Assembly (NCBI RefSeq): GCF_023701945.1
Contig: NZ_JABAEF010000008.1
Span: forward strand, 1-64,000
DNA: 64,000 nt
DNA from: Rhizobium sp. CG5
GTDB taxonomy: Bacteria > Pseudomonadota > Alphaproteobacteria > Rhizobiales > Rhizobiaceae
Direction of reading: 5' to 3'
Below are positions 36,165 to 45,138 of this stretch, in pieces (within the stretch, counting starts at the first letter, position 1; every line of letters begins with the position of its first letter). The notes under the pieces are model-generated. The model was not told where the DNA came from. It searched no databases and saw nothing but the letters and a program-made list of their open reading frames with translations. Both the position numbers and the translations under genes were made by a program.

Positions 36165-37619
36165 ATGACAAAAACCGTCATGCTTCAGGGCACCGGCTCG
36201 GATGTCGGAAAGACGATACTGGTGGCCGGGCTCTGCCGGCTGGCCGCCAATCGCGGCCTGACGGTGCGGCCGTTCAAGCCGCAGAACATGTCGAACAATG
36301 CGGCCGTGGCCGATGACGGCGGCGAAATCGGCCGGGCGCAATGGCTTCAGGCCATGGCGGCGCGCGTTGCCTCCAGCGTGCACATGAACCCGGTGCTCTT
36401 GAAGCCGCAGAGCGAGACCGGCAGCCAGATCATCCTGCAAGGCAGAGTCTGGGGCCAGGCGGCCGGGCGCGACTACCAGCGGCTGAAGCCGCAGCTGCTG
36501 GAGGCGGTTCTCGACAGTTTCGAGGAGGTCAAGCGCGGCGCCGACCTGGTGATCGTCGAGGGCGCCGGATCGCCGGCCGAAATCAACCTGAGGGCCGGCG
36601 ATATCGCCAATATGGGATTTGCGACGCGGGCCGGCGTGCCGGTGGTGCTGGTCGGCGATATCGACCGCGGCGGGGTGATCGCCTCGCTGGTCGGCACCCA
36701 TGCCGTGCTGTCGGAGCCGGACCGGCAGATGATCTGCGGCTATATCATCAACAAGTTCCGCGGCGATGTCTCGCTGTTTTCAGACGGCATCACGGCGGTC
36801 GGCGCCCATACCGGCTGGCCCTGTTTCGGCGTCGTGCCATGGCTGACATCGGCCGCACGGCTGCCGGCGGAAGATTCCGTGGCGCTGGAGCGGCTGGTGC
36901 GGTCCGCGGCGGGGGCCGTCAAGATTGCCGTGCCGGTTCTGTCGCGGATCGCCAATTTCGACGATTTCGATCCGCTGGCGACTGAACCCTCGGTGGAGCT
37001 GGTGTTCGTGCGGCCGGGCGAACCCTTGCCGGCCGATGCGGCGCTGATCATCCTGCCGGGGTCGAAATCGACGATCGGCGATCTCGAGGACTTTCGGCGC
37101 CATGGCTGGGACCGGGATCTGAGCCAGCACAGGCGGAGCGGCGGCCGGGTGATCGGCATCTGCGGCGGCTACCAGATGCTCGGCCGGGTCGTCGACGATC
37201 CGCTCGGGCTGGAGGGCGCCGCGCGTTCGGTCGAGGGGCTGGGCCTGCTCGACATCGAGACAACCATGGCGCCGGAAAAGACGGTGCGCAACAGCCAGGC
37301 GCAGTCGCTCGAATACGGTGTGGCGCTGTCGGGCTACGAGATCCATCTGGGCGTCACGCGTGGGGCCGATTGCCTGCGCCCGGCGATCCGCATCGACGGG
37401 CGGGCCGACGGCGCTGTGTCGGCCGATGGGCGGGTGATGGGCACCTATCTGCACGGGCTGTTTGCCAATGATGCGTATCGGGCAGCATTGCTGAAACAGT
37501 TCGGCGTGGAGCAGGCCGGCGAAAACTATCGCGATGGGGTCGATGCGGCGCTCGACGGGGTGGCCGCCGAGCTCGAGGCGGTGCTGGACAAGACCTGGCT
37601 TGACGGACTGATGGGGTAG
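36165..37619 (+). CDS. cobQ: Cobyric acid synthase
   Basis: Product of 484 residues. It amidates adenosylcobyrinic a,c-diamide at four positions using glutamine and ATP, in aerobic cobalamin synthesis. The N-terminal P-loop-like GTGSDVGKTILVAGLC and KPQNMSNNA are family landmarks; the C-terminal class I glutaminase domain has the catalytic Cys in GICGGYQMLG (near residue 330) and His in GTYLHGLF. AAGGAG precedes the ATG. It is isolated from other cob genes but lies beside the corrinoid locus. Confidence 0.96.
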   Translation: MTKTVMLQGTGSDVGKTILVAGLCRLAANRGLTVRPFKPQNMSNNAAVADDGGEIGRAQWLQAMAARVASSVHMNPVLLKPQSETGSQIILQGRVWGQAAGRDYQRLKPQLLEAVLDSFEEVKRGADLVIVEGAGSPAEINLRAGDIANMGFATRAGVPVVLVGDIDRGGVIASLVGTHAVLSEPDRQMICGYIINKFRGDVSLFSDGITAVGAHTGWPCFGVVPWLTSAARLPAEDSVALERLVRSAAGAVKIAVPVLSRIANFDDFDPLATEPSVELVFVRPGEPLPADAALIILPGSKSTIGDLEDFRRHGWDRDLSQHRRSGGRVIGICGGYQMLGRVVDDPLGLEGAARSVEGLGLLDIETTMAPEKTVRNSQAQSLEYGVALSGYEIHLGVTRGADCLRPAIRIDGRADGAVSADGRVMGTYLHGLFANDAYRAALLKQFGVEQAGENYRDGVDAALDGVAAELEAVLDKTWLDGLMG

Positions 37620-37679
37620 GGGAGCGGCGGCGGGCTCAGGCCCTGCCAACCTGCATGCGCCCCTATAGGCAGGGCAATC

Positions 37680-37835
37680 GTATATGAAAACAGTCCCCTC
37701 CCAAACCCTCCCCACAAGGGGGAGGGCCTAACCCAGCCGCACCCTCTATGGATAAAAGCAAGCGGGTTCGTCCAGGTTTTCTCCCCCCTTGTGGGGGAGA
37801 TGGCCGGCAGGCCAGAGAGGGTCGTTTCTAATAGG
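37680..37835. repeat. RIME-like repeat
   Basis: CCTCCCCACAAGGGGGAGG (about 37708-37726) and CTCCCCCCTTGTGGGGGAG (about 37780-37799) are facing palindromic ends with ACCCTCT..AGAGGGT flanks. It fills the gap between cobQ and the PAP2 gene. Confidence 0.6.
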
Positions 37836-37857
37836 CAATTGTCCTCCCCTACAGGCG

Positions 37858-38574
37858 TCAGGCTTCCGGCTCGCCGTCGCCCGGCGTTCGGCGGCCGAAC
37901 AGGGTTTCGGCGACTAGCCAGAAGGTCAGCGCCCAGGCGGCGCCCGCCACCCAGCCGGCCAGCACGTCGGTCGGCCAATGGACGCCGAGATAGATGCGGC
38001 TGAGGCCGATCAGCAGCGTCAGGATCACGCCGACCGAAAAGACGAAGATGCGCAGCCGCCAGCTCGCCTGGGCGCGGGCCACCAGCGCGCCAAGCGTCAG
38101 ATAGGCGACCGCCGACATCATGGCATGGCCGCTGGGAAAACTCAGCGTCTGCACCTCGACCAGATGCGGCACCACATCGGGACGGGCCCGTTCAAACACA
38201 TATTTCAGCAGCGACGAGGCGATCGCTCCGAGCGCGATGGCAATCGCCACCAGCGCGCCCGAGCGGTATTTGCCGGCGGCAATGAGATAGGCCGTGGTCA
38301 GAACGGTCATCAGGGTGATGACGGTGAAGCCGCCGAGGCCGGTGATGTCGCGAAACGCCTGCTCCAGCCAAGCAGGTCCGATCGGCAGACTGAGATCGTC
38401 GGCTGAGCGCAGGGAGAGCAGGATCACCCGGTCGAAGGCGTGGCTTTCCTGTTCCAGCACGTCTTCCGCCACCGCGACGAACAGGAAGACCAGGCCGGCC
38501 AGGGCGATCAGGGCGATCAGGATTCGCGGCTCGATCCGGCGGGCCAGGCTTTGCAGGGGTACTCTATAGGGCAT
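37858..38574 (-). CDS. PAP2 family phosphatase
   Basis: Product of 238 residues with about six membrane helices. The three phosphatase motifs are intact: KYVFERARPD (near 125), FPSGH (near 147) and SRIYLGVHWPTDVLAG (near 190). It hydrolyses a lipid phosphate or undecaprenyl diphosphate at the outer face of the membrane; substrate unknown. GAGG precedes the ATG at 38574. Confidence 0.93.
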   Translation of the reverse strand: MPYRVPLQSLARRIEPRILIALIALAGLVFLFVAVAEDVLEQESHAFDRVILLSLRSADDLSLPIGPAWLEQAFRDITGLGGFTVITLMTVLTTAYLIAAGKYRSGALVAIAIALGAIASSLLKYVFERARPDVVPHLVEVQTLSFPSGHAMMSAVAYLTLGALVARAQASWRLRIFVFSVGVILTLLIGLSRIYLGVHWPTDVLAGWVAGAAWALTFWLVAETLFGRRTPGDGEPEA

Positions 38575-38865
38575 CGAACCTCTTCAAGGATTTTGTCGTC
38601 TCGCGCCCATATAAGGCGGACGGCCATGGCTTTCCAGCCGGGCCGCAGCCTATCGCGGCAAAACCCATCCGGTCGATCAGGAGCGACAAAGAGCGGCCAC
38701 GTTGTTTCGCGGCAGCAGGAGAGACGTCAATCAACCTGCCCGACCCCGTCCTATAGATGACGGCAGCCGCGCCCAGAGGGCTTGTGTCAGATTTTGTGGC
38801 GAAGGGAAACAGCCGATCGCAGCTGCCGCCGCCGTTTTCCAAGGCGCTGCCGGTTTATCCAGCGA

Positions 38866-39114
38866 TCAGCGCCTAGATCGGACACGCAGGGCTTCGATCA
38901 GCCGGTGAACCTTTTCGGTGCCATAGACGATATCTTCGCGCGGCAGATGCACGGTGATCTCGATATCGTTCCAGCGCCCGCCGTTTTCGCGGGCATAGAT
39001 CACCGCGGCGCGCAGCGAGCGGACCTGCACCGCCGGTGTGTCGGGGGTCCAGAACTGCACCGAGCAATCGGCTTCGGCAAAATCGGTGAAAGCCTTGTTC
39101 GGATCCAGAGCCAT
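38866..39114 (-). CDS. Conserved hypothetical protein
   Basis: Product of 82 residues, MALDPNKAFTDFAEADCSVQ then a small alpha/beta region (VRSLRAAVIYARENGGRW). It is soluble with no signal. The pattern recalls short DUF982-like proteins, one of which lies at 39457-39702, but similarity is weak. It lies 68 bases beyond the tRNA-Ser gene on the same strand. The stretch 38575-38865 upstream of PAP2 shows nothing else. Confidence 0.65.
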   Translation of the reverse strand: MALDPNKAFTDFAEADCSVQFWTPDTPAVQVRSLRAAVIYARENGGRWNDIEITVHLPREDIVYGTEKVHRLIEALRVRSRR

Positions 39115-39182
39115 CTCGGCCTCCTTTTGGCGATTGCGCCCGCCGGCATGGATGAGACCATAGCGGTCTGGACCAGATTGTT

Positions 39183-39272
39183 TGGCGGAAGAGGTGGGAT
39201 TCGAACCCACGGTACGGTCTCCCGCACGCCGGTTTTCAAGACCGGTTCCTTAAACCACTCGGACACTCTTCC
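39183..39272 (-). tRNA. tRNA-Ser (anticodon UGA)
   Basis: 90-base class II tRNA with encoded CCA. Acceptor arms GGAAGAG and CTCTTCC, anticodon loop CTTGAAA with anticodon TGA, a long variable arm, and the T-loop GGTTCGAATCC. Decodes UCA and other UCN codons. Confidence 0.95.
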
Positions 39273-39456
39273 GTATCGTCGATCCCGGGTCTTTTTTGAG
39301 CGGCGCAGGGCAAAACGTGCCGGGGCCGCGGTAGACACCGCATATCGTGGTTTGCTGGCTTTATAGCCTTTGGGATTGCAGCGTCAACCTGTTCTGCGTT
39401 GCCGTGAAGCGCATAGATGCATGTTGGCGAACCGGGAGACGGCGAGGCGTGAAAAA

Positions 39457-39702
39457 TCAGGCGCTGACCAGGATATTGGCTTCGACGGCGGCGTCGATGA
39501 AGGCCTTGCGGGCGTCTTCGGGTTTCTGCTTGCCGGCATCCACCGCAGCGCAGACGGTAAGGGCACGGTCGAGGGCCGTGCCGTCTTCCATCGGCCAGTC
39601 CTCGATCAGCGCCCAGGCGGCGCCTTGCGTGGTGTCGATCTTGGTGTCGCTCGGCGTCTCGCCGATCAGGACGGTGACGGGCTTGGACCAGGGTGTGTTC
39701 AT
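39457..39702 (-). CDS. DUF982 domain protein
   Basis: Product of 81 residues matching DUF982, a small rhizobial family (VTVLIGETPS, AAWALIEDWP, DARKAFIDAAVEANI). Function unknown. Starts at the ATG at 39702. Confidence 0.82.
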   Translation of the reverse strand: MNTPWSKPVTVLIGETPSDTKIDTTQGAAWALIEDWPMEDGTALDRALTVCAAVDAGKQKPEDARKAFIDAAVEANILVSA

Positions 39703-39815
39703 GGGTTGCTTCCAGTGTTCGGATTTCCTGCTGCATATACCGTTTCGGCTGGTCTGGCGAGGCCGGGCCGGGCGGCGAGCGGTCGGTTCCCGGCAGCCGG
39801 TTCGCCTCGCACAAG

Positions 39816-39830
39816 ATTAACCCTTTAGTA
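39816..39830. promoter_or_regulatory. Possible CtrA site upstream of rlpA
   Basis: TTAA-N7-GTAA, one mismatch to the TTAA-N7-TTAA consensus of the alphaproteobacterial cell-cycle regulator CtrA, 163 bases upstream of the rlpA ATG. Position supports septal expression, but one mismatch makes chance likely. Confidence 0.25.
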
Positions 39831-39992
39831 ACCATACAAGCGCTTGGATGGATTACATCTTGCGCATATTCGCAATTTCGCCATTTTGTGGGCTTGTTAT
39901 GAATGGGTCACATGCTTCACGCCGGGGGACAGGATTTTGAAGCTTGAATTCCATATTTCATTGCACGCCCAAGTCGGATTTTGTTGACAGCC

Positions 39993-41042
39993 ATGCGTAA
40001 GCCGACCCTGAAAGCGTGCCGTGCATCGCTCACTGTGACCGTCAGACTGGCGGTCGTCGCCGTGATCGGCGTGAGTGCGGCAGCCTGCTCGTCGACCACC
40101 CAGACCAGCAAATCGGGCAGCCGATCCAAGGAATATTTCGCCGAATCCGAATATGGGGTGAAGGCAAGCCCGCGGGTCACGACCTCCGGTCCGGTGCCGA
40201 AGGGCGGCGGGCGCGCCATGGTCGGAAAACCCTACCAGGTGCGCGGCAAGACCTATGTGCCGAAGCTCAATCCCGCCTATGACAAGACCGGCTATGCCTC
40301 CTGGTATGGGTCGGCCTTCCACGGCCGCCGCACCGCCAATGGCGAGGTCTACGACCAGTATCATCTGTCGGCCGCCCATCCGACCATGCCGCTACCGAGC
40401 TATGCGCGGGTGACCAATGCCGATACCGGCGCGTCGGTGATCGTGCGGGTCAACGATCGCGGCCCGTTCCATTCCGACCGCATCATCGATGTCTCCGACA
40501 AAACCGCCGAAATGCTCGACATGAAGAACCACGGCACCGCCAAGGTGCGGGTGCAATATGTCGGGCCGGCCGATATGAGCGGTCATGACATGCCGTTCCT
40601 GATGGCCTCCTATGTCGCCAAGGGCAGCCGCTTCCCGCAGACCCTGCCAGAGGGCCAGATCGCCAGCGGCGTGATGGTGGCCTCGGCAGGACCCGTGGCC
40701 ATGCCGGCGCAGACGTTTGAAGCGCAGACCGCCGCATTGCCCGGCGTTGCATCGTCCGGCCTGTCCAGCACATCCATGGCGCTGCAGGCGACGCCGGCAC
40801 AGAGCGCCGCTTTCGACGCCATCACGCAATTCGTCGTTCTGCCGGAATTCGGTCCGATGCTGATCGAACGGCCGATCGAGGGACCGGGCGGCAGATCCGG
40901 CGGACCGAGCTATGCTTCCGCCTATCTCGATCCGGCCTCCGTTTCGGCCGACGGCCTTGCCTTCGACGCCATTCTGGTGCGCAATGATACCTTGAATACG
41001 GCTGCGATTCTCCAGTCAGCCAAGCGCCGCGCCGCCGACTGA
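39993..41042 (+). CDS. rlpA: Septal ring lytic transglycosylase RlpA family lipoprotein
   Basis: Product of 349 residues. The leader ends in the lipobox SAAAC, so it is lipid-anchored. The double-psi beta-barrel lies near residues 95-185 (TGYASWYGSAFHGRRTANGE, LSAAHPTMPLPSYARVTN, VRVNDRGPFH), with the family's catalytic Asp and His settings retained. The C-terminal third is low complexity, without a clear SPOR domain. A TTG four codons upstream is in frame; the ATG at 39993 is preferred. It is one base from the carboxypeptidase homologue. Confidence 0.92.
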   Translation: MRKPTLKACRASLTVTVRLAVVAVIGVSAAACSSTTQTSKSGSRSKEYFAESEYGVKASPRVTTSGPVPKGGGRAMVGKPYQVRGKTYVPKLNPAYDKTGYASWYGSAFHGRRTANGEVYDQYHLSAAHPTMPLPSYARVTNADTGASVIVRVNDRGPFHSDRIIDVSDKTAEMLDMKNHGTAKVRVQYVGPADMSGHDMPFLMASYVAKGSRFPQTLPEGQIASGVMVASAGPVAMPAQTFEAQTAALPGVASSGLSSTSMALQATPAQSAAFDAITQFVVLPEFGPMLIERPIEGPGGRSGGPSYASAYLDPASVSADGLAFDAILVRNDTLNTAAILQSAKRRAAD

Positions 41043-41043
41043 C

Positions 41044-42258
41044 GTGTCGCCGCGACGCCAAGGCGGGCGGAGGCGAGGGAAGGGCGGAGTTTTGCGCAAG
41101 GGTTTCAGTCTCCTCACAGCCGCCCTGCTGCTGGCCGCATTTGCGGTCTTTCCCAGCGCTTCCCAGACGGTTCAGGCCGGCTTTGAAAGCCGTGCCGGCC
41201 AGGCCCTCCTGATCGAGGCGGACACCGGCACGGTGCTTTATGCCAAGAACGAGGCGCAGCCGATTGCCTCGGCCTCGCTTGCCAAGCTGATGACCATGGA
41301 ACTGGTGTTTGCAGCGCTGAAGGCCGGCGAGCTCAGCGCCGACACGGAATTTCCGGTCTCCGAACATGCCTGGCGCACCGGCGGCGCGCCGTCGCGCACA
41401 GCAACAATGTTTGCGGCGCTGAAATCGCGCATCCGGGTCGAGGATCTGGTCAAGGGCGTCACCGTGCAGATGGCCAATGATGCCTGCATCATTCTCGCCG
41501 AAGGCATGGAAGGCAGCGAGGAGAAATTTGCCGAGCGCATGAATGCGCGGGCCAAGGCGCTCGGCCTCAAGGAGACGGTCTTTGCCAATGCGACGGGGCT
41601 GCCCAATCCGCTCAACAAGACCAGCGCCCGCGACATGGCGCTCTTGGCCCGCCATATCGTTTCGAGCTATCCCGATCCGTATCGCCTCTATGCGCTGTCC
41701 GAATTCGAATGGAACAAGATCCTGCAGCGCAACCGCAACCCGCTGCTCGCCATGGACATCGGCGCCGACGGCTTGCTGACCGGCTATGCCGAAGAGAGCG
41801 GCTATGCCATCGTTGCCTCGGCGACACGGGACGGCGTGCGGCTGTTTCTGGTCATGAGCGGGCTTGCCAGCGACAAGGAACGCACCGAGGAAGCGGCCCG
41901 CGTGCTCAATTGGGGGCTGACCAGCTTCGAGCGCAAGCGGGTGTTCGAGGCCGGTGAGGTGATCGGCGCGGCCAGCGTCTATGGCGGCGCGGCCTCCAGC
42001 ATCGACCTCATCGCCAAGGCGCCCGTCGAGATCTTCGTGCCCATCGCCAATCCCGAGCGGCTCTCGGCCCGCATCGTCTATCGCTGGCCGCTGTCGGCAC
42101 CGGTCGCGGCGGGCGATCAGGCGGGCGTGCTGCGGATCTTTTCCGGCGAGCGGCTGCTGCGCGAGGTGCCGTTGCAGACGGCGGCCGCCGTCGAGCCGGG
42201 GTCGCTGCGCCGCAAGGCGACCGATGCCCTGCTGGAGCTGCTGTTTTTCTGGCTGTGA
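41044..42258 (+). CDS. D-alanyl-D-alanine carboxypeptidase (PBP5/DacF) homologue with altered active site
   Basis: Product of 404 residues from a GTG start (a TTG at 41092 is the alternative) with a signal peptide ending near VQA. The peptidase S11 fold is recognisable and SLAK (Ser78, Lys81) is intact. The second motif, usually S-G/A-N, reads M-A-N (Met143), and the third, usually K-T-G, reads L-T-G (Leu245). Two of three catalytic motifs are therefore changed. A PBP5-type C-terminal domain follows. It may be a binding or scaffold protein in peptidoglycan remodelling. It is in an operon with rlpA. Confidence 0.88.
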   Translation: MSPRRQGGRRRGKGGVLRKGFSLLTAALLLAAFAVFPSASQTVQAGFESRAGQALLIEADTGTVLYAKNEAQPIASASLAKLMTMELVFAALKAGELSADTEFPVSEHAWRTGGAPSRTATMFAALKSRIRVEDLVKGVTVQMANDACIILAEGMEGSEEKFAERMNARAKALGLKETVFANATGLPNPLNKTSARDMALLARHIVSSYPDPYRLYALSEFEWNKILQRNRNPLLAMDIGADGLLTGYAEESGYAIVASATRDGVRLFLVMSGLASDKERTEEAARVLNWGLTSFERKRVFEAGEVIGAASVYGGAASSIDLIAKAPVEIFVPIANPERLSARIVYRWPLSAPVAAGDQAGVLRIFSGERLLREVPLQTAAAVEPGSLRRKATDALLELLFFWL

Positions 42259-42379
42259 CGCGCTGTCGACAAGATGGCCGCACAATAGGCCGGGATCTGT
42301 CCGTTCGGGCGGTTCCCTGTATGGGGTTCTTGCGCTACACAAAGCTCGATTAACAAGCCTTCGGGCGGGAAAAGGCATC

Positions 42380-43099
42380 GTGTCGATCGGTACGGGATTA
42401 TTCGTGAGTTTCGAAGGCGGCGAGGGGGCGGGCAAATCGACCCAGATCGCCCGCCTGGCCGAGGCTTTGGCACGACAGGGCGTGAGGGTGCTGAAGACCC
42501 GCGAACCCGGCGGTTCGCCGGGCGCCGAGGCGCTGCGCCATGTGCTGTTGTCGGGTGCGGCGGAAGAATTCGGCATCCGCATGGAGGCGATCCTGTTTGC
42601 CGCGGCCCGCAGCGACCATGTCGAAACCCTGATCCGGCCGGCCCTCGTCAGCGGCACGGTGGTACTCTGCGACCGCTTCATGGATTCGTCGCGCGTCTAC
42701 CAGGGCGTCACCGGCAATCTGGAACCGGAATTCATCACATCGCTGGAGCGGGTGGCGGTCAACGGCGTGACGCCGGATCTGACCGTGATCCTCGACCTGC
42801 CGGCTGCCGTCGGTCTTGCCCGCGCCAAGGCCCGCAGCGATGCGGCGGCGAGTGCGCCGGCAGCGCCCGACCGGTTCGAGCGCGAGGAGATCGAAACCCA
42901 CGAGAAGCGCCGTCAGGCCTTTCTGGACATCGCGGCCGCCGATCCGCAGCGCTGCAAAGTGATCGATGCCCGCCAATCGGTCGATATGATCGCGCAGGCG
43001 ATCCTCACCCATGTGCAGCCGCTGTTGCACAAGCGTGGTCACGGCGCTGTCGCAGCGGAGCGGAGCGCCGGCCGGCCCCAGACGGAACGTGTCGAATGA
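42380..43099 (+). CDS. tmk: Thymidylate kinase
   Basis: Product of 239 residues. P-loop FEGGEGAGKSTQI, the dTMP-binding TREPGGSPGAE, and CDRFMDSSRVYQG are standard. It makes dTDP from dTMP. The GTG at 42380 with AAAAGG upstream was chosen since no ATG fits the conserved start. It overlaps holB by four bases (ATGA). Confidence 0.95.
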   Translation: MSIGTGLFVSFEGGEGAGKSTQIARLAEALARQGVRVLKTREPGGSPGAEALRHVLLSGAAEEFGIRMEAILFAAARSDHVETLIRPALVSGTVVLCDRFMDSSRVYQGVTGNLEPEFITSLERVAVNGVTPDLTVILDLPAAVGLARAKARSDAAASAPAAPDRFEREEIETHEKRRQAFLDIAAADPQRCKVIDARQSVDMIAQAILTHVQPLLHKRGHGAVAAERSAGRPQTERVE

Positions 43100-44121
43100 G
43101 TGCTGAACAATCCGGCCTGCTCGACGGCGCCCTGGCGCCGGCGCAAAACCCAAAACTGTTCGGCCACGAGGCGGCGGAAGCGTTCCTGGCGCAATCCTAC
43201 CGCTCGGGAAAAATCCATCATGCGATCCTGATCGAAGGACCGGAAGGCATCGGCAAGGCGACGCTTGCCTTCCGCTTTGCCCATCATGTGCTGACCCATT
43301 CGGATCCGGCCACGGCGCCGGAGCATATCGCCGATCCTGACCCGATGTCGTCGGTCGGCCGGCAGATCGCCTCGGGCGCCTCGCACAATCTGCTGCATCT
43401 GACCCGACCGGTCGACGAGAAAACGGCTAAGGTCAAGCAGGCGATCACCGTCGACGAGGTGCGCCGCGCCGGGCATTTCTTTGCCCAGACATCCGGCACC
43501 GGCAATTGGCGGATCGTCATCATCGATCCGGCCGACGACCTCAACCGCAATGCCGCCAACGCCATTCTGAAGGCGCTCGAAGAGCCGCCGAAGCGGGCAC
43601 TGTTCCTGGTGCTGTCGCACGCGCCGGGCAAGCTGTTGCCGACCATCCGCTCGCGCTGCCTGCCGCTCAAACTATCGCCGCTCGACGAGACCGCCATGGG
43701 CCGGGCGCTCGGCAATCTCGGGCTGGCACCGGCGGGCGACGATCCGGCCGGCATTCTGGCACTGTCGAAAGGCAGCGTCGCCCAGGCCCTCAAGCTCTTG
43801 AACTATGGTGGCGCCGACATCATCGCGGCGTTTCGCGCCGTTCTCTCGGCCGAGGGCGCCGATGCGCGCCGCGAAATGCATAGGCTTGCCGATGCGCTGT
43901 CGGCCCGCGATACCGAGGTGATCTTCAACTTCTTCAAGGAGCAACTTGGCGACTATCTGATCGACCGCGCCAAGGCCGCGGCGGCGGCCGGCGACCTGTT
44001 TTCGGCCGATCGCTTTGCACGATTGTCGGTATCGATCGGAGAGCGGATGGCGGTCAGCGCCGCCTACAATCTCGACCGCAAGCAGACCCTGCTCGAGGTG
44101 CTGGGGGAAGTGGCGCGGTAG
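43096..44121 (+). CDS. holB: DNA polymerase III delta' subunit
   Basis: Product of 341 residues, clamp-loader subunit. The AAA+ core shows HHAILIEGPEGIGKATLAFRF, VDEVRRAG, RIVIIDPADDLNRNAANAIL and LEEPPKRALFLVLSHAPGKL. The four-base overlap with tmk indicates translational coupling. The usual tmk-holB-metG-tatD-MBL order of rhizobia is kept, except for the TSUP gene inserted on the other strand. Confidence 0.94.
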   Translation: MSAEQSGLLDGALAPAQNPKLFGHEAAEAFLAQSYRSGKIHHAILIEGPEGIGKATLAFRFAHHVLTHSDPATAPEHIADPDPMSSVGRQIASGASHNLLHLTRPVDEKTAKVKQAITVDEVRRAGHFFAQTSGTGNWRIVIIDPADDLNRNAANAILKALEEPPKRALFLVLSHAPGKLLPTIRSRCLPLKLSPLDETAMGRALGNLGLAPAGDDPAGILALSKGSVAQALKLLNYGGADIIAAFRAVLSAEGADARREMHRLADALSARDTEVIFNFFKEQLGDYLIDRAKAAAAAGDLFSADRFARLSVSIGERMAVSAAYNLDRKQTLLEVLGEVAR

Positions 44122-44131
44122 CCCCTGACCC

Positions 44132-44932
44132 TCAGGAGGCGATCAGCTTGGCGCCAACCACGGCCAGCGTGATGGCCAGAATGATGCGCACCAGCCTTTC
44201 GGGCATGCGCGGCGCCAGGAAGCTGCCGAGGATGATGCCCGGAATGGAGCCGACCAGCAGGGCCAGCAGCATGAACCAGTCGATCTCGCCGATCAGCCAG
44301 TAGCCGATGCCGCCGACGAAGGTCAGCGGGATGGCATGGGCGATGTCGGAGCCGACGATCTCCTGGATGGCGGTTCTGGGATAGAGCAGCAGCAGCATGG
44401 TGACGCCGATGGCGCCGGCCCCGACCGAGGTCATGGTGACGACGAAGCCGAGCACCAGGCCCAGTATCAGCGTGTAGGTGGCAATGGCACGGCTGGAGGG
44501 CAGGCGGTGGGTTTTGACCCAGCGGGTCTTGGCTGCCATGATGGCACCGCGAAAGATCAGGATGGCGGCGGTCAAAAGCAGCATCCAGCCGAGCGCCGTG
44601 GTCAGCGTCGAGACGGCATTCATGTCGGTGCGGTCTATGCCGCTCATCAGCCATAGGGTGAGGAGGGCGGCCGGAATGCTGCCGAGCGCCAGCAGGCCGG
44701 TCATCTGCCAGTTGATCTTGCCGTGGCGGTGATGGACGGCGGCACCCGCCGTCTTGGTGATGGCGGCATAGAGCAGGTCCGTACCGACGGCCATGGCGGG
44801 ATGGACGCCGAACAGCAGGACCAGCAGCGGCGTCATCAGCGAGGCGCCACCGACGCCGGTGATGCCGACCAGCATGCCAACGCAGAAGCCGGTGACCGAA
44901 AAGAGCGGATTGAAAGGACCGTCAAAAAACAA
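44132..44932 (-). CDS. Sulfite exporter TauE/SafE (TSUP) family permease
   Basis: Product of 266 residues with about eight membrane helices and the duplicated TSUP pattern ([41 protein letters not shown]). Members carry sulfite, sulfoacetate or related anions. The start appears to be TTG at 44932; no upstream ATG fits. It converges with holB. Confidence 0.88.
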   Translation of the reverse strand: MFFDGPFNPLFSVTGFCVGMLVGITGVGGASLMTPLLVLLFGVHPAMAVGTDLLYAAITKTAGAAVHHRHGKINWQMTGLLALGSIPAALLTLWLMSGIDRTDMNAVSTLTTALGWMLLLTAAILIFRGAIMAAKTRWVKTHRLPSSRAIATYTLILGLVLGFVVTMTSVGAGAIGVTMLLLLYPRTAIQEIVGSDIAHAIPLTFVGGIGYWLIGEIDWFMLLALLVGSIPGIILGSFLAPRMPERLVRIILAITLAVVGAKLIAS

Positions 44933-45138
44933 ATGCTGTCCCCGCTGGATGCAATCAGAAAATCATCGGCTCGATCTCCGCGTTAAGCCGGGGCTCATTG
45001 CCTGTCAAGGCGCGGACGGAGCGCCGGAACAGGCAAAACGGCACGCGGCCGCGAAACTTGCTGTTCCACCCAACCGAAACATGGGGTAAGAGCGGCTTCT
45101 ATACATTTGCAAAGCCAGTTCCGGATCTGATGCTTCCC

